From: Bacillus_AD sp047238185
GTDB taxonomy: Bacteria > Bacillota > Bacilli > Bacillales > DSM-1321
Direction: 5' to 3'
NCBI RefSeq assembly: GCF_047238185.1
Contig: NZ_JBDFMI010000001.1
Span: 558,001 to 622,000 of the forward strand
Length of the DNA: 64,000 nt
Both the position numbers and the translations under genes were made by a program. Of the stretch, positions 51,949 through 60,288 are shown in pieces (positions within the stretch are counted from its first letter, which is position 1; every line of letters begins with the position of its first letter). Under the pieces are notes generated by a model, which searched no databases, had not been told where the DNA came from, and saw only the letters and a list, made by a program, of their open reading frames with translations.

Positions 51949-52128
51949 GTGAAAGCGTTAAAATATATCTATATGTTTGTCATCTTTTTGATTATACAAT
52001 GGTTCTTTTATACCTTTGTTGCCAGCAGCGACCATGGAACCACAATGCTTGATATGCTGGTTGTTTCAATTGTTTTTACAGCTATCATGTTTATCTTTGA
52101 TCAAATAGCAATCCGCATAAGAAAGTAA
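51949..52128 (+). CDS. Small two-helix membrane protein
   Basis: From GTG 51949, eight bases after AAAAAGGAG, the frame encodes 59 residues with two membrane helices: MKALKYIYMFVIFLIIQWFF and MLVVSIVFTAIMFIFDQIAI, ending RIRK. No family is recognised. A terminator follows at 52142-52176, so it is a complete unit. Confidence 0.7.
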   Translation: MKALKYIYMFVIFLIIQWFFYTFVASSDHGTTMLDMLVVSIVFTAIMFIFDQIAIRIRK

Positions 52129-52141
52129 GTGTTCAGTTAAT

Positions 52142-52176
52142 GGCCTGTATTCCTGATGGGATGCAGGTTTTTTTAT
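52142..52176 (+). terminator. Terminator after the small membrane protein
   Basis: GCCTGTATTCC and GGGATGCAGGT pair imperfectly around TGAT, then seven T. Confidence 0.65.
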
Positions 52177-52272
52177 TGTCTTTGTTTCAATGGGAGTTAA
52201 AAGGGCTATTAATTCTATTACATAAACATCTCGTTTGGATTAATTCATAGAGAGGAAGAGGGGAACAGGCAT

Positions 52273-52998
52273 TTGTTAAAGAAAAAGATACTGATTATAT
52301 CTATCTTGCTCAATTTGTTTTTGGTTACAGGAGCCGTATACTGGTTTATTAATGTAGGGGGAATTCCATATATAAAAGACCATCTGACATCCAAAAAGTA
52401 TAGCCCTCCACAAATAAAGATCAGGGACGATGCCTTAAGCCTCTTGGGAAGCCATCAGAAAAAGATAGTTTTTCTAGGTGACAGCCATACTAATTATTTT
52501 GAGTGGGGAGAATATTTCAATGGAAAAAGTATTGCGAATAGGGGAGTGGCAATGGACACTACCTCTAATATGGTGAAGAGGCTGAATGGGGTAAATGAGC
52601 TTCAGCCTGAGAAAATATTCATTATGGCTGGCATTAATGATTTACAGCAGGGCGTAAAAGAAAAGACTGTTTTACTCCATTATAAAACAATCATTGATAG
52701 TCTTCTCAAGGAAAATCCACAAGCCCACATCTATATACAAAGCACAATGCAGGTGAATGTGAAGAAATATAAAGAGCATTTTTATAAAGATGCCAGCAAT
52801 CTTAACGAAATGGTGCCAAGATTAAATAAACAGCTGAAAAGCTTGGAGGGCCCGCAGATCACCTATATTGATATTAACCGCAAAGTAAGCGGCGATAATC
52901 AATTAAATCCTGAGTTGACAGTCGATGGATTGCATCTGAATAAAAAAGGCTATCAAATATGGGTTGATGCTATTGAATCTTATGTATCCTCGAAGTAA
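52273..52998 (+). CDS. Membrane-anchored SGNH/GDSL hydrolase
   Basis: The 241-residue protein has an N-terminal membrane anchor (about 5-27) and the SGNH blocks: FLGDSHTNYF with the nucleophile serine, GINDLQQG with the asparagine, and VDGLHLNKKGY with the Asp-x-x-His pair. Such enzymes deacylate or deacetylate wall or lipid substrates. The start is TTG at 52273 after GAGGGGAA. The true substrate is not evident. Confidence 0.85.
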   Translation: MLKKKILIISILLNLFLVTGAVYWFINVGGIPYIKDHLTSKKYSPPQIKIRDDALSLLGSHQKKIVFLGDSHTNYFEWGEYFNGKSIANRGVAMDTTSNMVKRLNGVNELQPEKIFIMAGINDLQQGVKEKTVLLHYKTIIDSLLKENPQAHIYIQSTMQVNVKKYKEHFYKDASNLNEMVPRLNKQLKSLEGPQITYIDINRKVSGDNQLNPELTVDGLHLNKKGYQIWVDAIESYVSSK

Positions 52999-53172
52999 GC
53001 ATACTTTGCTTTCGAATTACCTGCTGACATGTATTTAATGATGGATTTCATATAGCGAGGTCAGTTAGACAAAAAGGGATTTTTTTTATTACATTGCCGT
53101 TTATGTAATATATATAGGCAGATATGGGTAATGAACATATAGGTTACACATTACAAATTGGAGGAGATAAGC

Positions 53173-53382
53173 ATGGCAACAACAAACCATATGGAAATGC
53201 TGCAAAACCTTGAAAAGGCAATTAAAGACCAGTTATCCAATGCAAAGGACCGGTTGGTTATCGTGGAGCAACTGCGGGTTGATCCTATGAACGAAGAAGC
53301 CCAAAAGGGATTGAGGGTTTTAAGTGAAGAAAATAAGGAGCTATACCGGATTTCCCGTGAATTGGAAACATTTTTTTCGTAA
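53173..53382 (+). CDS. Small helical protein, possibly DUF2524
   Basis: The 69-residue protein begins MATTNHMEMLQNLEKAIKDQ and is one long charged helix or coiled coil ending YRISRELETFFS. It resembles small cytoplasmic DUF2524-type Bacillus proteins, though this is not certain. GGAGGAG lies before the ATG at 53173. The terminator at 53386 closes it. Confidence 0.65.
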   Translation: MATTNHMEMLQNLEKAIKDQLSNAKDRLVIVEQLRVDPMNEEAQKGLRVLSEENKELYRISRELETFFS

Positions 53383-53385
53383 ATA

Positions 53386-53416
53386 AAAAGCGATGATTAA
53401 ATCATCGCTTTTTGTT
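53386..53416. terminator. Terminator after the small helical protein
   Basis: AAAAAGCGATGAT pairs with ATCATCGCTTTTT, with T-runs on both strands; it may also serve the convergent endopeptidase gene. Confidence 0.85.
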
Positions 53417-53463
53417 ATTTTCCTGGTTTGTTTCATAAAGAAACGGGTAAGGAATAAGTATCA

Positions 53464-54675
53464 TTAATTCAATACGCGTGTTGCACTTGAGAAGGCTCCT
53501 GGGCTGTATGAAGAAATCTTAATAACATCGCCAGTTTGTGGAGCGTGGATGTATTGTCCGCCTCCAATATAGATGCCTACATGATAAGCAGGTCTGCCCA
53601 TAAATACTAAGTCACCTGGTTGTACAGAGCTAGTAGAAATTTGCTTACCGACATTTTGTTGGTCTCTTGAAACACGTGGAAGGCTGACTCCTGCTGAACG
53701 GAATACATAGCTTGTGAAACCTGAGCAGTCGAAACCGCTAGGAGTAGTTCCACCCCAAACGTAAGGGAGACCTAAGTATTTTTTAGCTTCTGAAATAATA
53801 GCAGATGCACTGCCTGAAGCCACGGATCCACCTAGTGAAGGAGACGTGCTTGGTGCATTATTGCTGCTGGAATTGCTTTGATTTGAAGAAGCTGTATTAT
53901 TTGTTTGTGTTGATGTTTGTTCAGTTGCCTGAGTTTGTGAAGCTTGATTATCAGAAGCTTGTGTTACAGCTCTGCTTTGTGCTGCTTGTCTAGCTGCAGC
54001 TGCTTCACGTTGCTTGCGCAATTCTTCTGCACGACGTTTTGCTTCTTCTTCTGCTTTTTTCTGAGCTTCTTTGACTTTTTTCAATTCTACTTGAATCACT
54101 TGTTTTTGCTGTTCAATTGCTTTTTTCTCATTGCTTGCTTGTACTTGCTTTTTAGTGATTGTTGCTAAATCTTGGTCAAGTTCCGCTTTTTTAGCTTTTA
54201 ACTCGCGATCTTTCTTCTCTAGTGTTTCAGATAACTGTTTATCGCTGTCCATGATTGTCATAACAGCATTTGTCTTTTGGAAGAAATCTGAAAGTCCTTC
54301 AGAAGAAAGAAGGATCTCGATGATATTAGATTGTACTGTTCCGTTCGATTGGATATTTTCTAAACGTTCTTTTGAAAGTTCAAGAGTGCGTTTATATGAA
54401 TCTTCTAAAACCACAATATCCTTTTTAGTTGTTTCTACTCTAGCTTCCGCATCTTTTACTTGTTTATTCAATTTATCTACTTTCTCGATTGATTGAATAA
54501 TCTTGTCATCCATTTTTTGAATTTTAGTTTGTAACTCTTCTATTTTTTGGTTGTATGTACTAGGGTTAGAGGTTACCGTGTCTGTAGCTGGAGCTGCAAA
54601 AGTAGGAGTTACTTGAAAAAGTAGTGCTAGTGACAATCCAGCTGCCACCACTTTTTTCTTTGTCGAAGTCTGCAT
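53464..54675 (-). CDS. CwlO-like D,L-endopeptidase (NlpC/P60)
   Basis: The 403-residue secreted wall hydrolase has a signal peptide ending near TPTFAAPA, a long coiled coil (about 35-230, with SNIIEILLSSEGLSDFFQKT as in B. subtilis CwlO), a Gln/Ser/Asn/Thr-rich linker (about 232-285), and an NlpC/P60 domain with GFDCSGFTSYVF, AYHVGIYIGGGQYIHAP holding Cys-His-His. It cuts D-Glu-DAP bonds in lateral wall growth. CAAGGAGA lies before the ATG. It is likely controlled by WalKR, see the site at 54796. Confidence 0.9.
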   Translation of the reverse strand: MQTSTKKKVVAAGLSLALLFQVTPTFAAPATDTVTSNPSTYNQKIEELQTKIQKMDDKIIQSIEKVDKLNKQVKDAEARVETTKKDIVVLEDSYKRTLELSKERLENIQSNGTVQSNIIEILLSSEGLSDFFQKTNAVMTIMDSDKQLSETLEKKDRELKAKKAELDQDLATITKKQVQASNEKKAIEQQKQVIQVELKKVKEAQKKAEEEAKRRAEELRKQREAAAARQAAQSRAVTQASDNQASQTQATEQTSTQTNNTASSNQSNSSSNNAPSTSPSLGGSVASGSASAIISEAKKYLGLPYVWGGTTPSGFDCSGFTSYVFRSAGVSLPRVSRDQQNVGKQISTSSVQPGDLVFMGRPAYHVGIYIGGGQYIHAPQTGDVIKISSYSPGAFSSATRVLN

Positions 54676-54795
54676 ACTAATTCTCCTTGTTCTTAAAAAT
54701 AATTTATATACACTGTTCTTAATCCATTTACTAGTTTATTGTTAATTCAGAGGAAAAACAATGAAAATAGAAGGATGTAATAAAAACGTGTTCTG

Positions 54796-54812
54796 TGTAA
54801 CACAAATGTAAT
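54796..54812 (+). promoter_or_regulatory. Candidate WalR box upstream of the CwlO-like gene
   Basis: TGTAAC and TGTAAT with a five-base spacer match the WalR consensus TGTWAH-N5-TGTWAH exactly, on the strand opposite to the gene, about 120 bases from its start. A further TGTAAC lies at 54827-54832. No clear sigma factor boxes were identified for the gene. Confidence 0.55.
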
Positions 54813-54936
54813 ATTTCAGATTATTTTGTAACTATTTGTCTTAATATGCAATGGTTCACGTATAATCGAATACATATAAACGATACTCCGCTCGCATAAT
54901 GAACAGGAAAATGTTCATTACTGACCCAAACGAAAC

Positions 54937-54970
54937 AAGGCCGATTGCTCCAATCGGCCTTGTTTGTCGT
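54937..54970. terminator. Terminator downstream of pncA
   Basis: ACAAGGCCGATT pairs with AATCGGCCTTGT around a five-base loop; the minus strand continues into TTGTTTCGTTTG. It most likely ends the pncA transcript. Confidence 0.65.
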
Positions 54971-55028
54971 CATGTTATGAATGAAGAGGAATGGTTCTCT
55001 TCTTTGTTAGGGAGACAGAAGAACCTTT

Positions 55029-55583
55029 TTACAGGACAGTTGCCCCTAATGAATGCTTGAAATGTTCGATTGCCCATTGGTGCCCTGCCGGATTGAAGCT
55101 GGCGGTAGCCCGTTCATGGATAGTGATAGTATACCCTTTGTTGTAGGCATCAACTGCGGTATGCAGGACGCATATATCCGTGCATACTCCGACAATATGA
55201 AGATCGGTGATTCCTCTTTCACGCAGGCGTATATCCAAATCGGTGCCTGCAAATGCAGAGTATCTGGTTTTATCCATCCAATGGATGAGGTTGTTGCCTG
55301 ATTCTACTGCATCTTTATATACGTCATTCAATTGGCCATATAATTCCCTTCCGGTTGTTCCTGCAATATTATGTGGAGGGAACAGCTTCGTTTCTGGATG
55401 ATAGGGATCTTGCTCGCTATGCATGTCGATGGCAAATACCACATACTCTTTTTGTTCTATGAAATCCTTTGTGATTTCTATTATTGCATCTTCGATAGCC
55501 TGTCCTGGTTCACCACAGGTCAGTGCGCCATTTTCAGCCACAAAATCATTTGTATAATCTACATTAATCAAGGCTTTTTTCAT
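55029..55583 (-). CDS. pncA: Nicotinamidase
   Basis: The 184-residue isochorismatase-fold enzyme converts nicotinamide to nicotinate for NAD salvage. The catalytic Asp is in INVDYTNDF, the Lys in WMDKTRYSAFAGTDL, and the Cys in VGVCTDICVLHTAVDAYNKG. It matches B. subtilis PncA along its length. AAAGGAG lies 7 bases before the ATG at 55583; the open frame upstream is not supported. It stands alone in opposite orientation to nothing nearby. Confidence 0.94.
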   Translation of the reverse strand: MKKALINVDYTNDFVAENGALTCGEPGQAIEDAIIEITKDFIEQKEYVVFAIDMHSEQDPYHPETKLFPPHNIAGTTGRELYGQLNDVYKDAVESGNNLIHWMDKTRYSAFAGTDLDIRLRERGITDLHIVGVCTDICVLHTAVDAYNKGYTITIHERATASFNPAGHQWAIEHFKHSLGATVL

Positions 55584-55695
55584 TAAAAGCACTCCTTTTA
55601 CAATACGTCTTCCTTTTATTATAGTTTGATATTCATCGATAGAAAAGAGGTGATGGGATACTTGGATTTCATTCTGTCTTTGTTTGCCCATCCAG

Positions 55696-56232
55696 TCAGA
55701 ACGGGATTATTTTTCGGTGCTTTCCGTATTGGAGCAACTCTTCATACGGGTCTCCATCAAGCCCAAGTAATAGACAAAAAGCAGGTTCGGTTTTTAAACC
55801 TTGTCGTTTAAGTTCAATGATTTTGTTGCGTATATCTGGTTGTTCTTTTAAAATTTCATGTTCGATTACCATATGCCGATAAGCATTTTGGTGTGTCACC
55901 GGCTGGTTTTGCGCAAATATTTCTATAATAAAACCTTTATGGGCAAAGGAACAAGTGACTGCCGGTGTTTTACGCACCTGTTCTTTTTTTAATTGAAAAT
56001 CCGGTTTATGCCTATATAATTGTGAAACAAGAATGCTGAACTCTTGCAGATCGTTTACCTCCACAATGATGTCAAGGTCAGAGTCTTCAATATCAATGTT
56101 GAGGGGGATTGTTCCGCATAATGTGGGTTGGTAGGAAACCAGATTTTCCATGATGCAGAGGCCTTGCAAGCATTCGAATGCTTGCTGCTGCTTACGGGTA
56201 CCATTCTTCAAATAGTCGAGTGAAGTAAACAT
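55696..56232 (-). CDS. DUF4269 nucleotidyltransferase-like protein
   Basis: The 178-residue protein fits DUF4269: PTLCGTIPLNIDIEDSDLDI and IEIFAQNQPVTHQNAYRHM. The first segment looks like a nucleotidyltransferase hallmark, a glycine loop followed by D-L-D ten residues later. The function is unknown. AAAGGAG precedes the ATG. The gene for a second nucleotidyltransferase ends 12 bases upstream, so the two form an operon. Confidence 0.82.
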   Translation of the reverse strand: MFTSLDYLKNGTRKQQQAFECLQGLCIMENLVSYQPTLCGTIPLNIDIEDSDLDIIVEVNDLQEFSILVSQLYRHKPDFQLKKEQVRKTPAVTCSFAHKGFIIEIFAQNQPVTHQNAYRHMVIEHEILKEQPDIRNKIIELKRQGLKTEPAFCLLLGLDGDPYEELLQYGKHRKIIPF

Positions 56233-56244
56233 ATGGCATCTCCT

Positions 56245-57096
56245 TTATGGATATGAAATAGGAAGAGCGGGCATCTTTTCAGGATTATAGAGTTGAATCC
56301 AATGTTCAGCCTCTTCAATAAGCCAATTGCCGATGCTGTTCAATAGGTCAATCAGTTGTCTTTCATCCGAAACAGGATCGATAGCAAGCTTAAGGACAGC
56401 CATCATTTCTTCAGATTTATCGGGATATAGTTTGCAAAATAAGGTGTAAGCAGGAAAAAGGTCCCGTGTATAAGCATGTTCAATCGGAATGGTTAAGGCC
56501 ATACCTGCACGGACCAACTGTTTTGCTATCCATTGGCAGCACTCCTTTTTGTCATCATCATCGTTATTTCCCTGTACATCATCTTTTGCCTGCTGGATGT
56601 TAGTGCCGATCGACATTAAATGAAAATTGGCCACTGGTGAATCGCATTCGTATTGAGGCAGTTCTGGAATGAGATTGTCTCCATAAACGCAAATACTATG
56701 GGTCTTGATCATGAACGGAAGTATATGAAAATGTGATTGTTTCTTTAACAAATCAACCTGGACAAACTGGATTTCTATTCCAGTAATACAAGGATTATTA
56801 TGTACAAGCTTCTCTTCTGTTTCCTGTCTCCATGCTGTATTTACCTCCGTATATGGTTTATTGATTACACAAATGGAATCCAAATCGGAAACACCTTCAA
56901 TCCCAAACCCCCTGGGAATAGATCCTCTTATGTAAATACTGTGGATCGTTTCGGCCATATGTTCCAAATAAGCAGCTTTCAACTGTTCGATGGCTTGCAT
57001 AAAGCAGTGCGGCACCTTTGATAAGCTGGAATCGTTTAAGATTGTTCCTGTCCCATCCGTGGGGCAAATACTGCCTATGTTCTTTATAATAGCCAT
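56245..57096 (-). CDS. Nucleotidyltransferase domain protein
   Basis: The roughly 283-residue protein has the polymerase-beta-like hallmark IRGSIPRGFGIEGVSDLDSI (G-S, then D-x-D) and a helical C-terminal half with an acidic patch (GNNDDDDKKECC). The family includes aminoglycoside adenylyltransferases and MNT-type antitoxins; which applies cannot be told. The ATG at 57096 is used, after AAGGAAGG; a GTG three codons earlier is also in frame. It is the first gene of a pair with the DUF4269 gene. Confidence 0.78.
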   Translation of the reverse strand: MAIIKNIGSICPTDGTGTILNDSSLSKVPHCFMQAIEQLKAAYLEHMAETIHSIYIRGSIPRGFGIEGVSDLDSICVINKPYTEVNTAWRQETEEKLVHNNPCITGIEIQFVQVDLLKKQSHFHILPFMIKTHSICVYGDNLIPELPQYECDSPVANFHLMSIGTNIQQAKDDVQGNNDDDDKKECCQWIAKQLVRAGMALTIPIEHAYTRDLFPAYTLFCKLYPDKSEEMMAVLKLAIDPVSDERQLIDLLNSIGNWLIEEAEHWIQLYNPEKMPALPISYP

Positions 57097-57385
57097 TCCA
57101 TTCACCTTCCTTTCATATATAATTAGTGATTTGAACTAATATTTGTTTTGAAAGATTCCAGTATGTGTTTAATAGATGTCTAAATGTGTGGTAACATCCA
57201 TGCACGTCGCCAACAATAAGCAAATCCATTCAATTAGCCTCATTTCTGATCTGTTTTTTATCTACTATTATTTTACACAATTCTAACTTGATGGAAAATA
57301 AATGGATTTTTCAGGTTGATTACTATAGTTTTTGCTTGCTGATTAGCTAATAAATGAAAAAAAGAATACTGATTTCGTAGAAGTC
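57097..57385. other. Gene-free AT-rich stretch upstream of the cold-shock promoter
   Basis: Nothing beyond AT-rich sequence was seen between the nucleotidyltransferase start and the csp promoter. Confidence 0.3.
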
Positions 57386-57414
57386 TTGCATTGCTGTAAA
57401 AAATCTGTTATTCT
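57386..57414 (+). promoter_or_regulatory. SigA-type promoter of the cold-shock gene
   Basis: TTGCAT and TATTCT are separated by 17 bases. The transcript would have a leader of about 105 bases, typical of cold-shock genes, with a hairpin TGTGTGGGTACACA just before the AGGAGG site. Confidence 0.7.
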
Positions 57415-57526
57415 AATGGAGAATTATTTTTGTTCGGTTTAGATTGATAAGTCATAGTAGCTCGTCTATAGATTTGAGCAAGGATAGTATTAACATGTGT
57501 GGGTACACACGTAGGAGGCAACAAAT

Positions 57527-57727
57527 ATGGAACATGGTAAAGTAAAATGGTTTAATGCAGACAAAGGTTTTGGATTCATCGAGCGCGAAGGTGGAGACGA
57601 TGTATTCGTACATTTCTCAGCAATCCAATCTGAAGGCTTCAAATCTTTAGACGAAGGTCAAGAAGTTTCTTTCGAAGTTGAAGAAGGACAACGCGGACCA
57701 CAAGCTACTAACGTAGTGAAATTATAA
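57527..57727 (+). CDS. Cold-shock protein (CspD-like)
   Basis: The 66-residue OB-fold protein carries RNP1 KGFGFIE and RNP2 VFVHF and binds single-stranded RNA and DNA as a chaperone. It begins MEHGKVKWFNADKGFGFIER and ends ATNVVKL, closest by memory to CspD among the B. subtilis paralogues. TAGGAGG lies 7 bases before the ATG. A terminator follows directly. Confidence 0.95.
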   Translation: MEHGKVKWFNADKGFGFIEREGGDDVFVHFSAIQSEGFKSLDEGQEVSFEVEEGQRGPQATNVVKL

Positions 57728-57738
57728 TTAATGCTTTA

Positions 57739-57773
57739 AAAAGAACAGGCTCTCTTGGGCCTGTTCTTTTTTT
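57739..57773 (+). terminator. Terminator after the cold-shock gene
   Basis: AAAGAACAGGC pairs with GCCTGTTCTTT around a short loop, then seven T. Confidence 0.93.
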
Positions 57774-57787
57774 GTTGATATTGAATG

Positions 57788-58064
57788 TATAATGATGGCT
57801 AAGTGGAAGACCGTTTTTCAAAATGGTGATTGTAGGGATAGAACGCATTGGTTGGTTCTGTGGCTAAAGAGAGAAGGTACGTAACCTTCTTATAGGAAGA
57901 AACAGGCGAGTAGCCTTAGGGCTTGAAGGCAGGTTGCGGCTATACGGAGCAACATATAAGCATGTTAAATAAATGGCCATATTTGAATGTTTCATTCATG
58001 AGGTTTGGCGGTTTGATGCAATAAAAAAACGGTTCCGAATCGGCAAGGTTCGGAACCGTTTTTT
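57788..58064 (+). ncRNA. Candidate structured RNA
   Basis: After a TATAAT at 57788-57793 (weak -35), the region has no supported frame but several helices: AGAAC/GTTCT (57840-57859), a perfect AGAAGGT/ACCTTCT (57872-57890), and GCCTT/AAGGC (57913-57930), which competes with TAGCC/GGCTA (57911-57942). A terminator closes it at 58024-58064. No known riboswitch class was recognised. It could be a small RNA; the promoter is the weak point. Confidence 0.4.
58024..58064. terminator. Bidirectional terminator
   Basis: AAAAACGGTTCCGAA pairs with TTCGGAACCGTTTTT around a nine-base loop, with T-runs on both strands. It may serve the candidate RNA and the yeiH transcript from the other side, 170 bases away. 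Confidence 0.85.
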
Positions 58065-58235
58065 ATATAGACAGAGTCGTTCATAGTATGCTGGATAGAA
58101 AAGTTGGCTGCCATCGAAGTACAGCTGCCTTCCATATACAACAAGTAAAATAAAATGGTAACGTAAGTATATCACAGATTCCTCACAATCCCTAATGATT
58201 TTATTCACAAAGTGCAAATGGTGACAAATTCAGGT

Positions 58236-59258
58236 CTATGCAAGGAAAAAACTTAAAATGGATAAACATACAGACGTGATCAACATGGCTACTAATGGTT
58301 TAAATGCTTTCTTGCGCACTTCGTTCAAGTGGATGTTCAATCCAAGGCCGACCATTGCTGAAGTTAAGCACCATGTAGTAAATACAGCCGTCCCATCAAA
58401 GACTTTCTGCGGTACATCAATATACGTGCCGAATACATAAGTGCCGATTAAGCTCATTAGTACAAAACCGATTAAAAAGTAAGGGAAAGCGATTTTTTGC
58501 TTCTCTGCTTTGTCTTGTTTCCGATTAAAAATGGCAATAAGAACAAAGCAAAGTGGAACAAGGAAAAAGACACGCCCTAATTTGGCAAGTAAAGCCATGG
58601 CGAGCGGATCTTCCCCTGCAGGCGCAGCAGCAAGAGCGACATGTGCCAATTCATGAAGGCTCAGACCGCTCCATATGGCGTATTCTGTCGCATCTAAAGG
58701 CAAAATAGGTCTTAATAGTGTATAAACAATAGCGAAAATAGTTCCCACTAATGCGATAATCCCTACTGAAATGGCAGTCTCATCATCATCCGATTTCACG
58801 ATGGGGGCAGTTGCTGCAATAGCTGCAGCGCCACAAACACCTGTCCCAATTCCAAGAAGCAACGAAATTTTGCTGTTTCCTTTAAAGTATTTGGATAGCC
58901 AAAGCATAAACAGGATGGCAAAGGCAATAACGAAGATATCCTTCAATAAAAGAAGAGGGCCTTCAGAAAGTAAAACGGCTATGTTTAGTTTAAGTCCGTA
59001 TAAAATAATCGCTAAACGCAGCAGTATTTTTGAAGAAAATTGAATACCTGATTTAATCGAATTTGGATAACCCCATATTTGCCGGTAAATAACCGCAATG
59101 ATTATGGAACAGCCCATTTGTCCAATCATTGATATGCCAGGAATTTTTGCAAGTAAAAATCCGATAAGTGCAATTAAAAATGTAAATGCGATGCCGCCGG
59201 CCATTTCCGCAGGGCTGCTCAGTGGTTTACGGGCGGCTTTTTCTTTCTCTATAGACAT
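58236..59258 (-). CDS. YeiH/UPF0324 family putative exporter
   Basis: The 340-residue membrane protein has about ten helices and the UPF0324 features GIGTGVCGAAAIAATAPIVK, ISVGIIALVGTIFAI and LSLHELAHVALAA. The family is annotated as a putative sulfate or sulfite exporter. GGAGGA lies before the ATG. It is divergent from a LysR regulator gene, the same layout as E. coli yeiH-yeiE. Confidence 0.88.
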   Translation of the reverse strand: MSIEKEKAARKPLSSPAEMAGGIAFTFLIALIGFLLAKIPGISMIGQMGCSIIIAVIYRQIWGYPNSIKSGIQFSSKILLRLAIILYGLKLNIAVLLSEGPLLLLKDIFVIAFAILFMLWLSKYFKGNSKISLLLGIGTGVCGAAAIAATAPIVKSDDDETAISVGIIALVGTIFAIVYTLLRPILPLDATEYAIWSGLSLHELAHVALAAAPAGEDPLAMALLAKLGRVFFLVPLCFVLIAIFNRKQDKAEKQKIAFPYFLIGFVLMSLIGTYVFGTYIDVPQKVFDGTAVFTTWCLTSAMVGLGLNIHLNEVRKKAFKPLVAMLITSVCLSILSFFLA

Positions 59259-59292
59259 CTTGTATCCTCCTTCATATTCCAGTATCTTAAAG

Positions 59293-59356
59293 ATAAGTGA
59301 TTTTTACTTATAAGAAAAATAAATAATTCGTATAGTGACCATAAGTAATTACTTAT
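59293..59356. promoter_or_regulatory. Two LysR-type operator palindromes
   Basis: ATAAGT-N7-ACTTAT at 59293-59311 and ATAAGTAATTACTTAT at 59341-59356 share the same half-sites. Both lie in the 112-base gap between yeiH and the LysR gene, the second 15 bases before the regulator start. Confidence 0.7.
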
Positions 59357-59370
59357 AGTGGGGGTACATA

Positions 59371-60276
59371 ATGAAACAACAATTATACGTCTTTCTAAAA
59401 GTAGTAGAATTGAAGAGCTTTTCGCGGGCGGCCGAGGAACTCTATATGTCCCAGCCTGCTGTCAGCCAATATATACAATCTTTGGAGCAAAGTTTCGGGA
59501 CGAAGCTTCTGGAAAGGACCAACAAGGTGTTATCTCTGACGAAAGCCGGTGAAATCGTTTATGTGAAAGGAAAGGAAATTGTCAATCTTTATAATAATAT
59601 GTATACATTGATCGACGATTTGACCAATCATGCGAACGGACCTGTTAAAATAGGCGCTAGTTATACATTTGGCGAGTATATACTGCCGAGGATTTTGGCA
59701 GATCTAAAGAAGGAATATCCGCACATTTCACCAGGTGTACAAATTGCGAATTCAAAGGAGATTATGGAGCTCGTTAAACAGAACAGTTTGGATCTTGGAA
59801 TCATCGAAGGATCGCAAAAGGGGCATGGGGATCTCACTATTGAAAGCTTTCAGGAAGATAGGCTGCATATTGTTGCCGCACCTTCATTGTACAAGGAATT
59901 AGGTGGTGAAGGCATTACACCCGAGAGTTTAGAAACATTAACTTGGATTGTGAGGGAAAGCGGATCGGGGACAAGAGAAGCCGCCGAAACCCTTTTTCGG
60001 CAGCTACAGATAAATCCGCTGGATAAATTAGTTTTTGGCAGCACGCAAATTATTAAAGAATCTGTCGAATCAGGGATGGGTATTGCTTTTCTGTCCGAAT
60101 CCAGTTTTCTGAAAGAGTTAGAGTTGGGGACTTTGATTAAAATTCCGGGAAAAGGCTTTAGGCTTAGCAGGCAATTTTCGATAGTTATGAAAGGGACTTT
60201 CCAGACCAAAGCTGTCCAAATAATAATCGAATTATTGAAAAATCATAATCGCATCAAGAAAAAAGCCTCCGTTTAG
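59371..60276 (+). CDS. LysR-family regulator (YeiE/CysL-like)
   Basis: The 301-residue protein has an N-terminal winged helix (KQQLYVFLKVVELKSFSRAA, YMSQPAVSQYIQSLEQSFGT) and a C-terminal effector domain (about 90-295) with VKIGASYTFGEYILP. By neighbour and sequence it resembles YeiE/CysL regulators of sulfur metabolism. GTGGGGG precedes the ATG. It should act on the divergent yeiH gene through the palindromes between them. Confidence 0.9.
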   Translation: MKQQLYVFLKVVELKSFSRAAEELYMSQPAVSQYIQSLEQSFGTKLLERTNKVLSLTKAGEIVYVKGKEIVNLYNNMYTLIDDLTNHANGPVKIGASYTFGEYILPRILADLKKEYPHISPGVQIANSKEIMELVKQNSLDLGIIEGSQKGHGDLTIESFQEDRLHIVAAPSLYKELGGEGITPESLETLTWIVRESGSGTREAAETLFRQLQINPLDKLVFGSTQIIKESVESGMGIAFLSESSFLKELELGTLIKIPGKGFRLSRQFSIVMKGTFQTKAVQIIIELLKNHNRIKKKASV

Positions 60277-60288
60277 AAGGCTTTTTCT
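60258..60288. terminator. Bidirectional terminator overlapping two gene ends
   Basis: GAAAAAAGCCT pairs with AGGCTTTTTC; the 5' arm lies in the last codons of the LysR gene and the 3' end touches the stop of the BASS gene. Confidence 0.8.

Noticed and set aside
57984..57998. TGAATG-TTT-CATTCA, resembling a FadR operator
   Set aside because: The half-sites are three bases closer than in the FadR consensus, and no gene start is near on either strand.
57996..58217. Minus-strand frame of 73 codons
   Set aside because: It spans the strong bidirectional terminator and has no ribosome site.
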